Source: Prorocentrum cordatum (lineage: Eukaryota; Sar; Dinophyceae; Prorocentrales; Prorocentraceae). Taken from it: a DNA stretch of 64,000 nucleotides. Position numbers and translations under genes: made by a program. Below are positions 29,103-37,559 of the stretch, piece by piece; the first letter of the stretch is position 1; each line of letters opens with the position of its first letter. Location of the stretch: contig CAUYUJ010019907.1 in the NCBI GenBank assembly GCA_963575745.1, positions 27,501-91,500 on the forward strand. Reading direction: 5' to 3'. The notes under the pieces are model-generated. The model was given only the letters and a program-made list of their open reading frames with translations, was not told the origin of the DNA and did no database searches.

Positions 29103-31454
29103 TCAGGCCTCGGGCGCGTCGAAGAGCACCCGCAGCAGCTCGAGGGTCTGGTCCCACTCGTCCCAGGCAAGGGCGATCTCCTCGGCGCTCCCTCGGGGCT
29201 CTGCCCATGCCGCCCCGAGCCCGCCGCCGAGGAGGCGATCGATGACTGGCAGCTCGGGCTTGATAGCCGGCTGCGTGGCCACCCAGAACTGGGCGGAGCC
29301 CCTCAGCTCCTGGACGACCTTGATGGGGACCCGACGGCACCCGTAGCGGAGCTCGTCGATCGCCAGGAGGTGGGCGGCTTTCACGCACTTGGGCTCTGGA
29401 AGCCTCGAGCGCTGCTTGTCCACGTCCAGGTAGAGGCCCCAGACCAGCTGTTCTGCCTGGAAGGTGCCCTCCTCCGCCATCTTGTCAACGTTGATTGCGT
29501 CGCCACCCCAGACGCGCCTCATGCTCGCGTCGCAGTCGGCTGCGCTGAGCCAGGGCCTGAGACCGACCAGCGGCTCGACCAAGACGCCGTCGTCCATCAG
29601 CCACTTGGATGACCAGCGTACTGTGTCGTTGACTTCGGGGTTCGGCGGGCGGCGCCGCTCGCGGTCCCACTTGGCACTCCAGGCGAGCGCCATGTACTCG
29701 CCAGGTGACCCCGACCACCCGAAGACCATCACGCAGTGGATCATGATCACGCGCGTGGCCAGGCCCACGGCGTCGCCCGGGAGGGAGGTGCCGAATTCGG
29801 CCACATCCTCGTCGCGCACCCAGTGCCACTTGAAGGCCCGCGAAACGCCCCTCTTGGCTATCACCTGCGGCACACCTGGGTGGCGCGCGGACCACCAGAG
29901 AGACAGGCGCACGAGGGCTTCGTGCTTAGGCTGAAGCGCCGGCGGATGCAGCTCCTTGGGCGAGTCCCCATTGGCGACCCGCATATCGTGTATGGGGCGC
30001 CCCTCGCTGCTCACCGTGCGGTCGGGCAGCATCTTAGGCACTCGCCCTGACGGGCTCTCGATGAGCTCCGAGGCGGACAAGGCCCCCTCGGCCTCCGGGG
30101 TGGCCCAGAGCACGGCGCCGTAGGATGTATCCTTCCAGGCTTTAGCGTACATCTCCAGGGCGTGGTCCCTCGCTGAAGCGTGGGGCTTGGCTATGGTGCG
30201 TCGCCTGGGCTGCTGCCTCCGTACAGGGACACCCTTGCTCGCCATCTCCTGGAGGCACTGCCGGTGGTCCTCCTCCAGGGCTGCGCCGAACTCGGGATCG
30301 AGCACCCCTCCGAGAGGATTCCCGAGGACGCGCTCCCGCTCCTCGCGGAGCCGCGCCGCGGCGGCTTCCACGCTCCCCGCGGCGAGGAGCAGGCGGTTCC
30401 CCAGGCTCGTCACCTCCTTCACCAGCTCCCGGGCGAACTCGGCATGCTCCAGGCACCAGGCCAAGTACTCCTTGGCCTCCAGGGCTCCAGGGTGGGCCGC
30501 CGCCGGCGGCGCTGCTTGGCGCTCGCTCTGGCGTGCTTCCGCTCTGCTCTCGTGGTGCACGTCCTGGCGGGCATCCGCCGGCGGCATCTCGGGGCCTCCG
30601 CATCTGCGCCCGGGGCCCCTTGGGTCGGGGGCGGAGCTGCGCCCGCGGCTCTCGTCCGGAGGCGACCTCGCTCGCAGTCTACCTCGGGCGGCGGGGGCCA
30701 TCGTCTCTGATGCGGACGACTCTGAGCCACCGTGCGCCTCTCCGGAGGACCTCGCCCTCTCGTGGGGGTCCGCCCCCCCACCTCTCCTGCGGCTGCGGCT
30801 GCGGGCGCTGGAAACGCCCTGGCCCTCGTACTCCTCAATGTAGGTCTTCTCGGTCTCGACGTAGATGGGGTCCAGGACCCCTCCCCCGGCATGCTCGTCT
30901 CGCGGGATGCCGAGGCTCTTCATCTTGACCTTCAATGTCTCGTGCTCCTCCACGTAACGCGCCAGGATCTCGCCGAGCCGGCGAGGCTCCGGCGTCAGGG
31001 ACGGGTCCGTCGGGTCGGCCCCGGGGTATTCTCGCATTAGCACGTCGCTGATCTGCCCGATCCCGTTCAGGTACAAGATGTCCGCGTGCTGGAGGTCGTA
31101 GCTCTTGCCACCCCTCCGTACGTCGTTGAAGTTCCTGACGAAGCGCCGAGCGGCGTTGCACTTGTGGACTCCCCCGCGACAGGCCACGCCCGGATGTGCC
31201 TCGGCGGCCTTGCGTCCCGCCTCGTCGGAGGTGGCCCCCGGGTCTTCCTCCGCCTCAGGTGGAGGGGGGGCCTCTGGGGGCTCCTGCGGGCTCTGAGGCC
31301 CCGGGGGGGGCACTGGCGGCCCTCTGGCCCTCGCGCTCCTTCCGGCGCGCCTCGCGCTCGAGCCGGGCAGCGCGGCGGGCCTGGACCTCGTTGCGCCTGA
31401 TCTCCAGCTGCCCGACTGCGTGCGCAGCGCTCCGCTCCTGGTCGCCGCCCTCAC
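29103..31454 (-). CDS. DIRS-type reverse transcriptase
   Basis: 783 residues. Residues 1-460 are charged and Arg/Ser-rich, with HADILYLNGIGQIS at 123-136 and EYLAWCLEHAEFARELVKEV near 329-348. The RT spans about 470-760: motif A region QVIAKRGVSRAFKW (530-543), motif B VFGWSGSPGEYM (577-588), and motif C KWLMDDGV with MDD at 620-622, followed by the DIRS-typical LVWGLYLDVDKQR thumb sequence. Motif A has Gly536 (codon GGC at 29847-29849) where the metal-binding Asp is invariant, so the polymerase is probably dead in this copy. The frame ends at TGA 29103-29105 and resumes in phase with RNase H. The start is uncertain because the preceding protein lies in another frame. Confidence 0.7.
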   Translation of the reverse strand: MRAATRSGALRTQSGSWRSGATRSRPAALPGSSARRAGRSARARGPPVPPPGPQSPQEPPEAPPPPEAEEDPGATSDEAGRKAAEAHPGVACRGGVHKCNAARRFVRNFNDVRRGGKSYDLQHADILYLNGIGQISDVLMREYPGADPTDPSLTPEPRRLGEILARYVEEHETLKVKMKSLGIPRDEHAGGGVLDPIYVETEKTYIEEYEGQGVSSARSRSRRRGGGADPHERARSSGEAHGGSESSASETMAPAARGRLRARSPPDESRGRSSAPDPRGPGRRCGGPEMPPADARQDVHHESRAEARQSERQAAPPAAAHPGALEAKEYLAWCLEHAEFARELVKEVTSLGNRLLLAAGSVEAAAARLREERERVLGNPLGGVLDPEFGAALEEDHRQCLQEMASKGVPVRRQQPRRRTIAKPHASARDHALEMYAKAWKDTSYGAVLWATPEAEGALSASELIESPSGRVPKMLPDRTVSSEGRPIHDMRVANGDSPKELHPPALQPKHEALVRLSLWWSARHPGVPQVIAKRGVSRAFKWHWVRDEDVAEFGTSLPGDAVGLATRVIMIHCVMVFGWSGSPGEYMALAWSAKWDRERRRPPNPEVNDTVRWSSKWLMDDGVLVEPLVGLRPWLSAADCDASMRRVWGGDAINVDKMAEEGTFQAEQLVWGLYLDVDKQRSRLPEPKCVKAAHLLAIDELRYGCRRVPIKVVQELRGSAQFWVATQPAIKPELPVIDRLLGGGLGAAWAEPRGSAEEIALAWDEWDQTLELLRVLFDAPEA

Positions 31455-32418
31455 TCGCCGCGCGAGCGTGTTGCCCCTGGGCTTCGGCGAGCTGCTCCTC
31501 CACCCGTCTCAGGGCACCTGAGCTCCTCGAGGTGCCCCCGCTGGACGGGGGGACTGAGCTTGCCCGCACGCCACCTGCTGCTGCAGCCACCTCGCTGAAT
31601 GTTGGTGCTGGCATGCGGCTGCTGCTGGCTGCTGAGCTCGCCGCAGCCCCGCTTGGCCCCGCTGCTGCTGCTGCGGCCGAAGCCCGGTCAGCAGTCCTGG
31701 CCGTGACCCTCCGCTGGCCTGCCTGGGCGGTGGCGCCGGGTGCTGGTTGCTGATCTCGATTCCACCTTGGGCTCCAGCTGGTCCACTCTTTCGGCGGCTT
31801 CAACGTGGCCCACAGCAGCAACTTTTCGCCGGGGCGCACCGCCTCCTCGTCGTCGAGAGGCGGCCCATGTGCGCCCGCTGTGTCCTCGTCCTCCGTGTAC
31901 TCGAAGAGGTACAGCTGATCCGCGTCGAAGAAGCCTCCGGACAGTGCCTCCGAGACCCTCAGCCTTGCCTTGACCTCTCCAGCCTCGAACGGGCCCCCCT
32001 TGAGCAGCACCCACTGGTCGCCCTGCTGCGGGACGAAAACCCGCACTGGGCTTGCCCGTAATGCCTCGTCCTCAGCTTCCCTCGCCTTCTTCTGGCGGCG
32101 GTTCTCCTCCTCCTCCTCTTCGGGGCTCTCGTCCCCATCGCCGTCATCGTCACCACCTCCGCCAGATCCGCCTCCTCCACGAGCGGCAGCTTCACGTGCT
32201 TCACGCTTGCGCGCTTTGTTGCGCTTCCAGCCTCCTCGCTTGCCGCCCCGCTTGCCGCCCCGCTTCTCCTTGCCACCACACACGATCATGGTCGGCTCGC
32301 CGTCGGTCTCCACCTCCAACTCGTCCTCACCTTGGCGTTCGCCCTTTGAGCTCCCGCTGTCCTCCTCCGCCGCGTCTCTCTCCCTCCGGGTAGCCGTCCT
32401 TTGAACGACCGCCTCCAC
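31255..32418 (-). CDS. Charged linker protein of the DIRS-order element, unknown function
   Basis: 387 residues in a frame different from both neighbours, overlapping the upstream frame by 133 nt and the RT frame by 200 nt. It opens with acidic and Lys/Arg/Gly-rich runs (GGKRGGKRGGWKRNKARKRE near 53-72), has a folded-looking centre (SPVRVFVPQQGDQWVLLKGG near 127-146, then FDADQLYLFEYTEDEDTAG), and ends in an Ala/Ser-rich and Arg/Glu coiled-coil-like tail. The centre is clearly protein-like, so the ancestral polyprotein probably ran through this frame, reached by a frameshift on each side, either mutational or programmed. Confidence 0.5.
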   Translation of the reverse strand: MEAVVQRTATRRERDAAEEDSGSSKGERQGEDELEVETDGEPTMIVCGGKEKRGGKRGGKRGGWKRNKARKREAREAAARGGGGSGGGGDDDGDGDESPEEEEEENRRQKKAREAEDEALRASPVRVFVPQQGDQWVLLKGGPFEAGEVKARLRVSEALSGGFFDADQLYLFEYTEDEDTAGAHGPPLDDEEAVRPGEKLLLWATLKPPKEWTSWSPRWNRDQQPAPGATAQAGQRRVTARTADRASAAAAAAGPSGAAASSAASSSRMPAPTFSEVAAAAGGVRASSVPPSSGGTSRSSGALRRVEEQLAEAQGQHARAASEGGDQERSAAHAVGQLEIRRNEVQARRAARLEREARRKEREGQRAASAPPGASEPAGAPRGPPST

Positions 32419-34736
32419 GGGGGGCCCTTTGAGCCCTCGTCAATCTTGACCTCCAGTGAGCTTCTCCAGTTCGGGTGGGGTAGGCAGCCCGAGACGTTGC
32501 AGCCGCTGCGAGGGGCCTCCAGCCAGCTGGTGTCGTGATTGCAACTGCATCCGCTCCGATCCTCCTCTGTGCGGCTGGTGATGGTGCTCCTCCGCAGGCT
32601 GCCGCACCTCTCGCCGTGCTCGCTGATGGTCCCGTCCTCGGTACCGGCGCCCTCCTCATCACAGGCCGGAGGCCGAAAAGAAGGGGGGGGGTCTTGTTCC
32701 AGGGCGTCGGAACGCCCGGCCTGTGCCACCTTGCTTTCCAACTTTTCCTCCAAAGCCCGCGCCTCGGCGTCCATCGCCGCAATCTGCTGTTCCAGCTTCT
32801 CGGGGGCGGTGCCGGCAGCCGCGGCCTTCAGCGCGGCTGCCCAGGCAGCGCACAGCCGCGGCGCATACAGCCCCGCGCGCTGGGTCCTCCGCATGCCCCG
32901 CAGCCCCAGCCCGAAGCCGGCGCTTCCCAGTTCCCCCTTCACTGCAGTGCTGAGCTGGGGGGCGCCGCTGGGGACGCGCCCTCCACCTTCCAGGTTGGGC
33001 GGGGCCTGCGTGCCGATGGTGAAGCGGAGCTCGCCCTCGGGGGTCTTCCCGAAGTAGAGGGCCCACTGGTTCTCAGGCAGAGCGGAGTAGTGCCGCTCGG
33101 TGCGGAAGTCGATCCTCGCCCAGTGGAAATTGTCCGGGGCGGCCCGCGCGATGAGCTGGTTCACACGGATCAGCTTGTCGTCCGGGGGCAGCTTGACGGT
33201 GACACCGTCTTCGTCAAGGCCGTAGCACCCGCTTGCCTCACCCAACTTGGTGCTGAGGTTGATCAACTCGCTTGCCTTGGTCTTGCTGAGCCGCATGCGC
33301 GCGTCGAGGTTGTAGGCTTCCACTTGGGCGTCCGTCAGGTCGCATGGTAAGCCGCCCTCCAACGAGCGGTGCGCGTGCTTGCCTGTGCACCTCCTGGCCA
33401 GGATCAGGGCATAGGGGTAGAGCCCGAGCGATGCCAACCACCAGGTTCGCTTCTGATATCGATGTTGTGGCTCGTCTGGTGGTGCGAGTCCCCACTCGCA
33501 CATGTCTATGGCGAGGACTCGGGCTCCAGTCGCGTGCACCAGAGCTCTCATGCAGGGGCGACCCCAAAGCTTGGGGTACCGGCCATCCCGCGCTGAGGAC
33601 TCGATGAGGAACTCCCGTCCTGCCTCGTAGCCCCGCTTCGCCCCTATGCACGCGAACTCCCCGAACACGTTGCCGTCGATCTCGATTTGGCGCTCCCCAG
33701 CTCCATCTGGGCACTCGAAGGTTCTCGTCCCTCCTGCTGCTAACTGCCAGGGGCAATGGCTCACGCAGCGTGGGGCGAACTGCAGCACGTTGGCCTCGTC
33801 GGGGCCTGGAGGCGCACTGAACTCTTGGTACAGGCGCTCGCGCACCAGCGGGTCGCGGATGTCGAACTGCGGCCTGGGGTCCTTGCCAAGCAGAGGCTGC
33901 CCAAAGTATTCGACGGACTCGCTGGTGGCGATGCCCGCGTTCTTCATAGCCTGCGTCCAGCGCCCTGTGCCGGCGAAAATCTCCCGTGTCCTGAGTCCCC
34001 ACGCGAACGTGGGTCTCGATCGCAGAGGCTCCAAGTCCCCGAAGTCTGGGCAGGCCACTTCAGTGGGGAGCTCGACCACGGCGGGTGCACCGCCGGCGGC
34101 TCTCCCACGTTGCTGCTGCTGCGCGGCGAGGGCCCTGCAGTGCTGGCACGGCGGAGGTTTGCTGGCCACCGCTGGGCTGCCATCCTCCTCAGAGGCGAGG
34201 TATGTTTCCCAGCCCATGGTGGGGAGCTCCTTGAGGTCCTTCCCGCTCGTGGCCCAGGTGCGGATCAGCTCGTCTGCCACTCGTCGGCCCTCAGCTCCGG
34301 GCGGGGGATGGAGAACACGCATATGCCCGCGATGGACGATCACGTGGCACTCCTGCTTGGGTTCTCCCGCTGGGAGAACTGTATCAATATCCAGATGGCC
34401 CCAATGATCCGCCCGCCATACTCTGAGTACCACCTCCTCCAAAGCTTCGCACGGGAAGAGGGCGACGCACCTGAAGTCTTTGTCGTGGTCGCGATGCACC
34501 GCATCATGGATGTGCATCCGGACCTCGGCCTCCCTGGAAGATATCCAGGGTGGGGCGTCGGCAAGGCCCGCGGCTGCGTCGGTAGCCTTCTCCAGGAGGT
34601 CTCTGCGGATCTCAAGGGCCAGGTCCTTGACTTGCTGGGCGTCGGGTGGTGCTTCAAGCTGCACCCAGAGCTTGGCTGCCGCCAGGTGGAGTGGGAGGCA
34701 CGGACGCTCCTCCGAAGCACCGGCGGGCACGTGCAT
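32286..34736 (-). CDS. Methyltransferase-like domain protein of the DIRS-order element
   Basis: 816 residues from ATG 34736, in phase with the upstream Gag frame beyond one TAG at 34791-34793. Residues 85-145 contain VLRVWRADHWGHLDIDTV and ECHVIVHRGHMRVLHPP, reminiscent of the end of an OTU-like fold but not assignable. A CQHC pair sits at 197-200. At 249-264 RTREIFAGTGRWTQAM is a cofactor-loop motif I of C5-methyltransferase-like proteins. Downstream are GYEAGREFLIESSARDGRYP (where ENP is expected) and VLAIDMCEWGL. No Pro-Cys catalytic motif is seen. The C-terminal 100 residues lose protein character where the charged ORF takes over in another frame, so the true end is probably near 32450. 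Confidence 0.55.
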   Translation of the reverse strand: MHVPAGASEERPCLPLHLAAAKLWVQLEAPPDAQQVKDLALEIRRDLLEKATDAAAGLADAPPWISSREAEVRMHIHDAVHRDHDKDFRCVALFPCEALEEVVLRVWRADHWGHLDIDTVLPAGEPKQECHVIVHRGHMRVLHPPPGAEGRRVADELIRTWATSGKDLKELPTMGWETYLASEEDGSPAVASKPPPCQHCRALAAQQQQRGRAAGGAPAVVELPTEVACPDFGDLEPLRSRPTFAWGLRTREIFAGTGRWTQAMKNAGIATSESVEYFGQPLLGKDPRPQFDIRDPLVRERLYQEFSAPPGPDEANVLQFAPRCVSHCPWQLAAGGTRTFECPDGAGERQIEIDGNVFGEFACIGAKRGYEAGREFLIESSARDGRYPKLWGRPCMRALVHATGARVLAIDMCEWGLAPPDEPQHRYQKRTWWLASLGLYPYALILARRCTGKHAHRSLEGGLPCDLTDAQVEAYNLDARMRLSKTKASELINLSTKLGEASGCYGLDEDGVTVKLPPDDKLIRVNQLIARAAPDNFHWARIDFRTERHYSALPENQWALYFGKTPEGELRFTIGTQAPPNLEGGGRVPSGAPQLSTAVKGELGSAGFGLGLRGMRRTQRAGLYAPRLCAAWAAALKAAAAGTAPEKLEQQIAAMDAEARALEEKLESKVAQAGRSDALEQDPPPSFRPPACDEEGAGTEDGTISEHGERCGSLRRSTITSRTEEDRSGCSCNHDTSWLEAPRSGCNVSGCLPHPNWRSSLEVKIDEGSKGPPWRRSFKGRLPGGRETRRRRTAGAQRANAKVRTSWRWRPTASRP

Positions 34737-34790
34737 ACGCTTCGCGACGCACTCGTCGAGGGGCAGCTGGTCCTGATAGTCGAGGTAGTG

Positions 34791-37535
34791 CTAAGTCTGG
34801 CCCTGCACTGTGACGGAGCCCTGTCCCACCGACTTGTCAGCATTCCACCGCACTGGTGTTATGATGACGTCTGGGTCAGCCCCCAGGTTGCCAGCCTTCG
34901 CCCCGATGCGGTCTAGGAGCTCGCTAGCCTCGGCAGCCAGGGTGGGCCCGCCGTGGCGCGTCGCCTCAAGGAGTACTTGTTCGACTGAGAGCTCCTCCTC
35001 GCGCCCGCGGGCGCAGGCCAGGCGTGCCAAGACATGCGACCGCATGTATTCGCTGGCATGGCTCACGGAGTCGAGCACCCCGCTCTCTTGGACGGCCTCG
35101 AGCAGCTTTCGCTGGGCCAAGGCTCCTTCGTCCGTGCAGACACTCGTCCCAACCAGGGCCGGGCTGTCGGCGCGCGGGTCCTCCAACCAGGTAGCGTCGG
35201 GCCCCTGGGCGGCCTCGCGAAGCTCCGACTCGAGCTCGGTGCACTGAACCTCGGCGTACTCGTCGGGCGGCGCCCAGCCTGTCTTGGTAGGCTGGCTCCC
35301 CGCTGCCCCCGCACCTGCAGCCCGTTTGCCGTCAGCTTCGGTCTTAGCTTGGGCCCGCAGCTGCGCGATCCCCCCGTTGACCGAAGCTGGGTCGATCTTG
35401 GCGGCGTTGCGGAGCCCACCTCGCCTGAGCAACTGGCACTGCACGGTCCAGTGCACGTCCTTCAGGCCCTTGATGAGCTCGCGTGAATGCGAGCACCCTT
35501 GGACACCCTTCTTGCAGCCTATCCAGGTCGAGTTGTCCCAGCAGGGCGGCTTGCCCTGCTTGTCGCAGGGCGCATGCCGGACAGAAAGCTTGATCTCCTG
35601 TGCGTTCAGCCGCTTGCCCGCAGGGTGGGCGGCTCGTGTGGAGTTGGCTTTCGGCTGGGCCTTGGCCTTGGGCTTCTTCTTCGGGGTGGCTCCTGCTCGT
35701 TGTTCCTGTGGCTCCGCAGCCGGTTCGTCTCTCTCTCCTCTGACCTCTCCGGCTTTGCCCGGGGCGCCGCGCACCCCATGCATCGAGTCGTTGAGGACGG
35801 TCTGGAGGTAGCGCTGCTGCCGCGGACGCACGACCTCCTGGTAGTAGCCCGTGGGGGACTCGAGGTCGAAGACGTTGGAGAAGACGAACGCCGGGCGTCC
35901 ATCCGCCCTGGGAGCGAAAGCCACCATTTTGAGATCCTCCTTCCGGGGGTTGTCTGTCTGCAACACGCGCAGGAGGCCTCGCTTCTTCTCTCGAAGTCGT
36001 TCACACCAGGTCGCCCACAGCTCCTCCCACAGCTCGTATACGAACTTGGGCGGGAAGGCATGGTCGTCCTTCTCGCACTCCCGCGCGAGGGTCTCCAAGC
36101 AATCCAGACGCTCTTTGATATGCTCTCGTCCGAAGACGAGCCCGAAGAACTTGGTCATGTTCTGGGCCTGCCGCTTCCACTGGTCGAAGACCACGGGGGC
36201 CCTGGGCCTGGGTTCCAGCTTCGTGTCGCGCGGTGCGCTGTACTTGTCGAACGCGACCGTCTTGTACGTCGGGAAGTCCGCCACGGAGGCTGACCACGGG
36301 GCCAAGTTATCCAAGCTGCTGCCGCCGAAGCTGAGCGAGGCGCAGGCCATCGCGATCCGGTTGGACACAGTCGTGGGCGTCTCGACGGCGAGCATCAGGG
36401 CCTTGTTCTGCTCACAGGTCCGGCGCAGAGCGTAGAACAGCTCGCGCCCAAGGACCTCGTCGCAGACCTCCACTGTCAGCTGGCCACACCCGCGAGCCAA
36501 GTAGACGTCCAACTCCTCGGCTCTCCCCAGTGCGGCCACCGTCCCTCGCTGGGCTGCCTTGTCACCCTGGCGGGCACTGGCGACCCCTTCCAAGGCGTGG
36601 AGCATCCGCGCGGTGTTCGCGTCCAGGGTTGCTCCGGGGTGCGCGAGGCCGAATGGGTCGCTGCCTCCGCCCTCCTCCGGGGCTCCTGCGGCGTAGCGCG
36701 CTGGAGCAGCGGTCAGACCTGGGGGTAGACCCAAGTCACTGATGTGCTGATCGTAGCGGAACAGGGACCCGATGTTCGGAGCCTGTGGGCGGACGACTGG
36801 GGCCAGCCCAGCCGCGGTAGCTGGGAGGCCGGCGTCCCGCGGCCCGAAGGTGAAGGCTGGCGAGGCGGCGGCTGGCGAGAGGGGTGGCCGCGCTTCGAAC
36901 AGGGGCGCGCTATCGGCCTGGGTGGCCGGCGGCCCCTGCGAGCGGTGGCGCTCGGGCGGGAGTTTGAGGAGACCCTGAAGGCTACTTGGCGCCGCCTCTG
37001 GGGTCTGAGGTCGTGAGGGCAGCTGCTGGAGCGCCTCCCAACTGCTGATGTGCCCATCGAGCCGCGCGAGCTCCTCTGGCTCGGTCGTCTGCTGCTTGAG
37101 GTGCTGGGCGTAGCGGACGAGGCTAGCGAGCACTTGCTGGGCCTCCTCGTCGAAGCCGGCGGCCACACTCTGCACTGCCGCCGCGTCGCTCGACCCGCGG
37201 GCCTTCTCCTCCAAGTAGCATGCCATCATGTCCCCACCGTCGTCCCCTTGATGGCTCTCTCCTGATACTGGTGCTTCGGAGCTCGCTGCCCGCCCGCCCT
37301 CGGCGGACGGGGAGCGTGAGCCACGACGCATGGACCCAGCTGGTGGCCTGGGCGAGCTGCTGCGATCGAGCCGCTGCCAGTGGCTGCGCAGCTTAGCGTC
37401 AGCCTCTGTGGCTCTCGCTTCGAAGTTCGGACTGGGCGCCACGCCTCCCTCGGGGTGCCACCTGACCAGGCTGACCACCTTCTCACGGAGCAGCCGCCAG
37501 CGAGCCTCGCTGAGCGGCCCAGCTCGCCCGCCCAC
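34791..37535 (-). CDS. Gag-like protein with CCCH-type zinc finger
   Basis: About 914 residues; the frame opens at a GTG and is in phase with the upstream module past a TAG at 37560-37562, with coding character right up to that stop and no ATG until 37331. The N-terminal half is Ala/Pro/Ser-rich. A helical central region has FPTYKTVAFDKY, QWKRQAQNMTKFFGLVFG and FVYELWEELWATWCERL. A basic stretch (KKKPKAKAQPKAN) leads to a finger CDKQGKPPCWDNSTW...C...CSHSREL with C-C-C-C-H spacing typical of dinoflagellate element Gag proteins. It would package RNA. The frame ends at TAG 34791-34793 and the next module continues in the same phase. Confidence 0.6.
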   Translation of the reverse strand: MGGRAGPLSEARWRLLREKVVSLVRWHPEGGVAPSPNFEARATEADAKLRSHWQRLDRSSSPRPPAGSMRRGSRSPSAEGGRAASSEAPVSGESHQGDDGGDMMACYLEEKARGSSDAAAVQSVAAGFDEEAQQVLASLVRYAQHLKQQTTEPEELARLDGHISSWEALQQLPSRPQTPEAAPSSLQGLLKLPPERHRSQGPPATQADSAPLFEARPPLSPAAASPAFTFGPRDAGLPATAAGLAPVVRPQAPNIGSLFRYDQHISDLGLPPGLTAAPARYAAGAPEEGGGSDPFGLAHPGATLDANTARMLHALEGVASARQGDKAAQRGTVAALGRAEELDVYLARGCGQLTVEVCDEVLGRELFYALRRTCEQNKALMLAVETPTTVSNRIAMACASLSFGGSSLDNLAPWSASVADFPTYKTVAFDKYSAPRDTKLEPRPRAPVVFDQWKRQAQNMTKFFGLVFGREHIKERLDCLETLARECEKDDHAFPPKFVYELWEELWATWCERLREKKRGLLRVLQTDNPRKEDLKMVAFAPRADGRPAFVFSNVFDLESPTGYYQEVVRPRQQRYLQTVLNDSMHGVRGAPGKAGEVRGERDEPAAEPQEQRAGATPKKKPKAKAQPKANSTRAAHPAGKRLNAQEIKLSVRHAPCDKQGKPPCWDNSTWIGCKKGVQGCSHSRELIKGLKDVHWTVQCQLLRRGGLRNAAKIDPASVNGGIAQLRAQAKTEADGKRAAGAGAAGSQPTKTGWAPPDEYAEVQCTELESELREAAQGPDATWLEDPRADSPALVGTSVCTDEGALAQRKLLEAVQESGVLDSVSHASEYMRSHVLARLACARGREEELSVEQVLLEATRHGGPTLAAEASELLDRIGAKAGNLGADPDVIITPVRWNADKSVGQGSVTVQGQT

Positions 37536-37559
37536 GGGGAGCCCGTGCCACGCCGCCAG

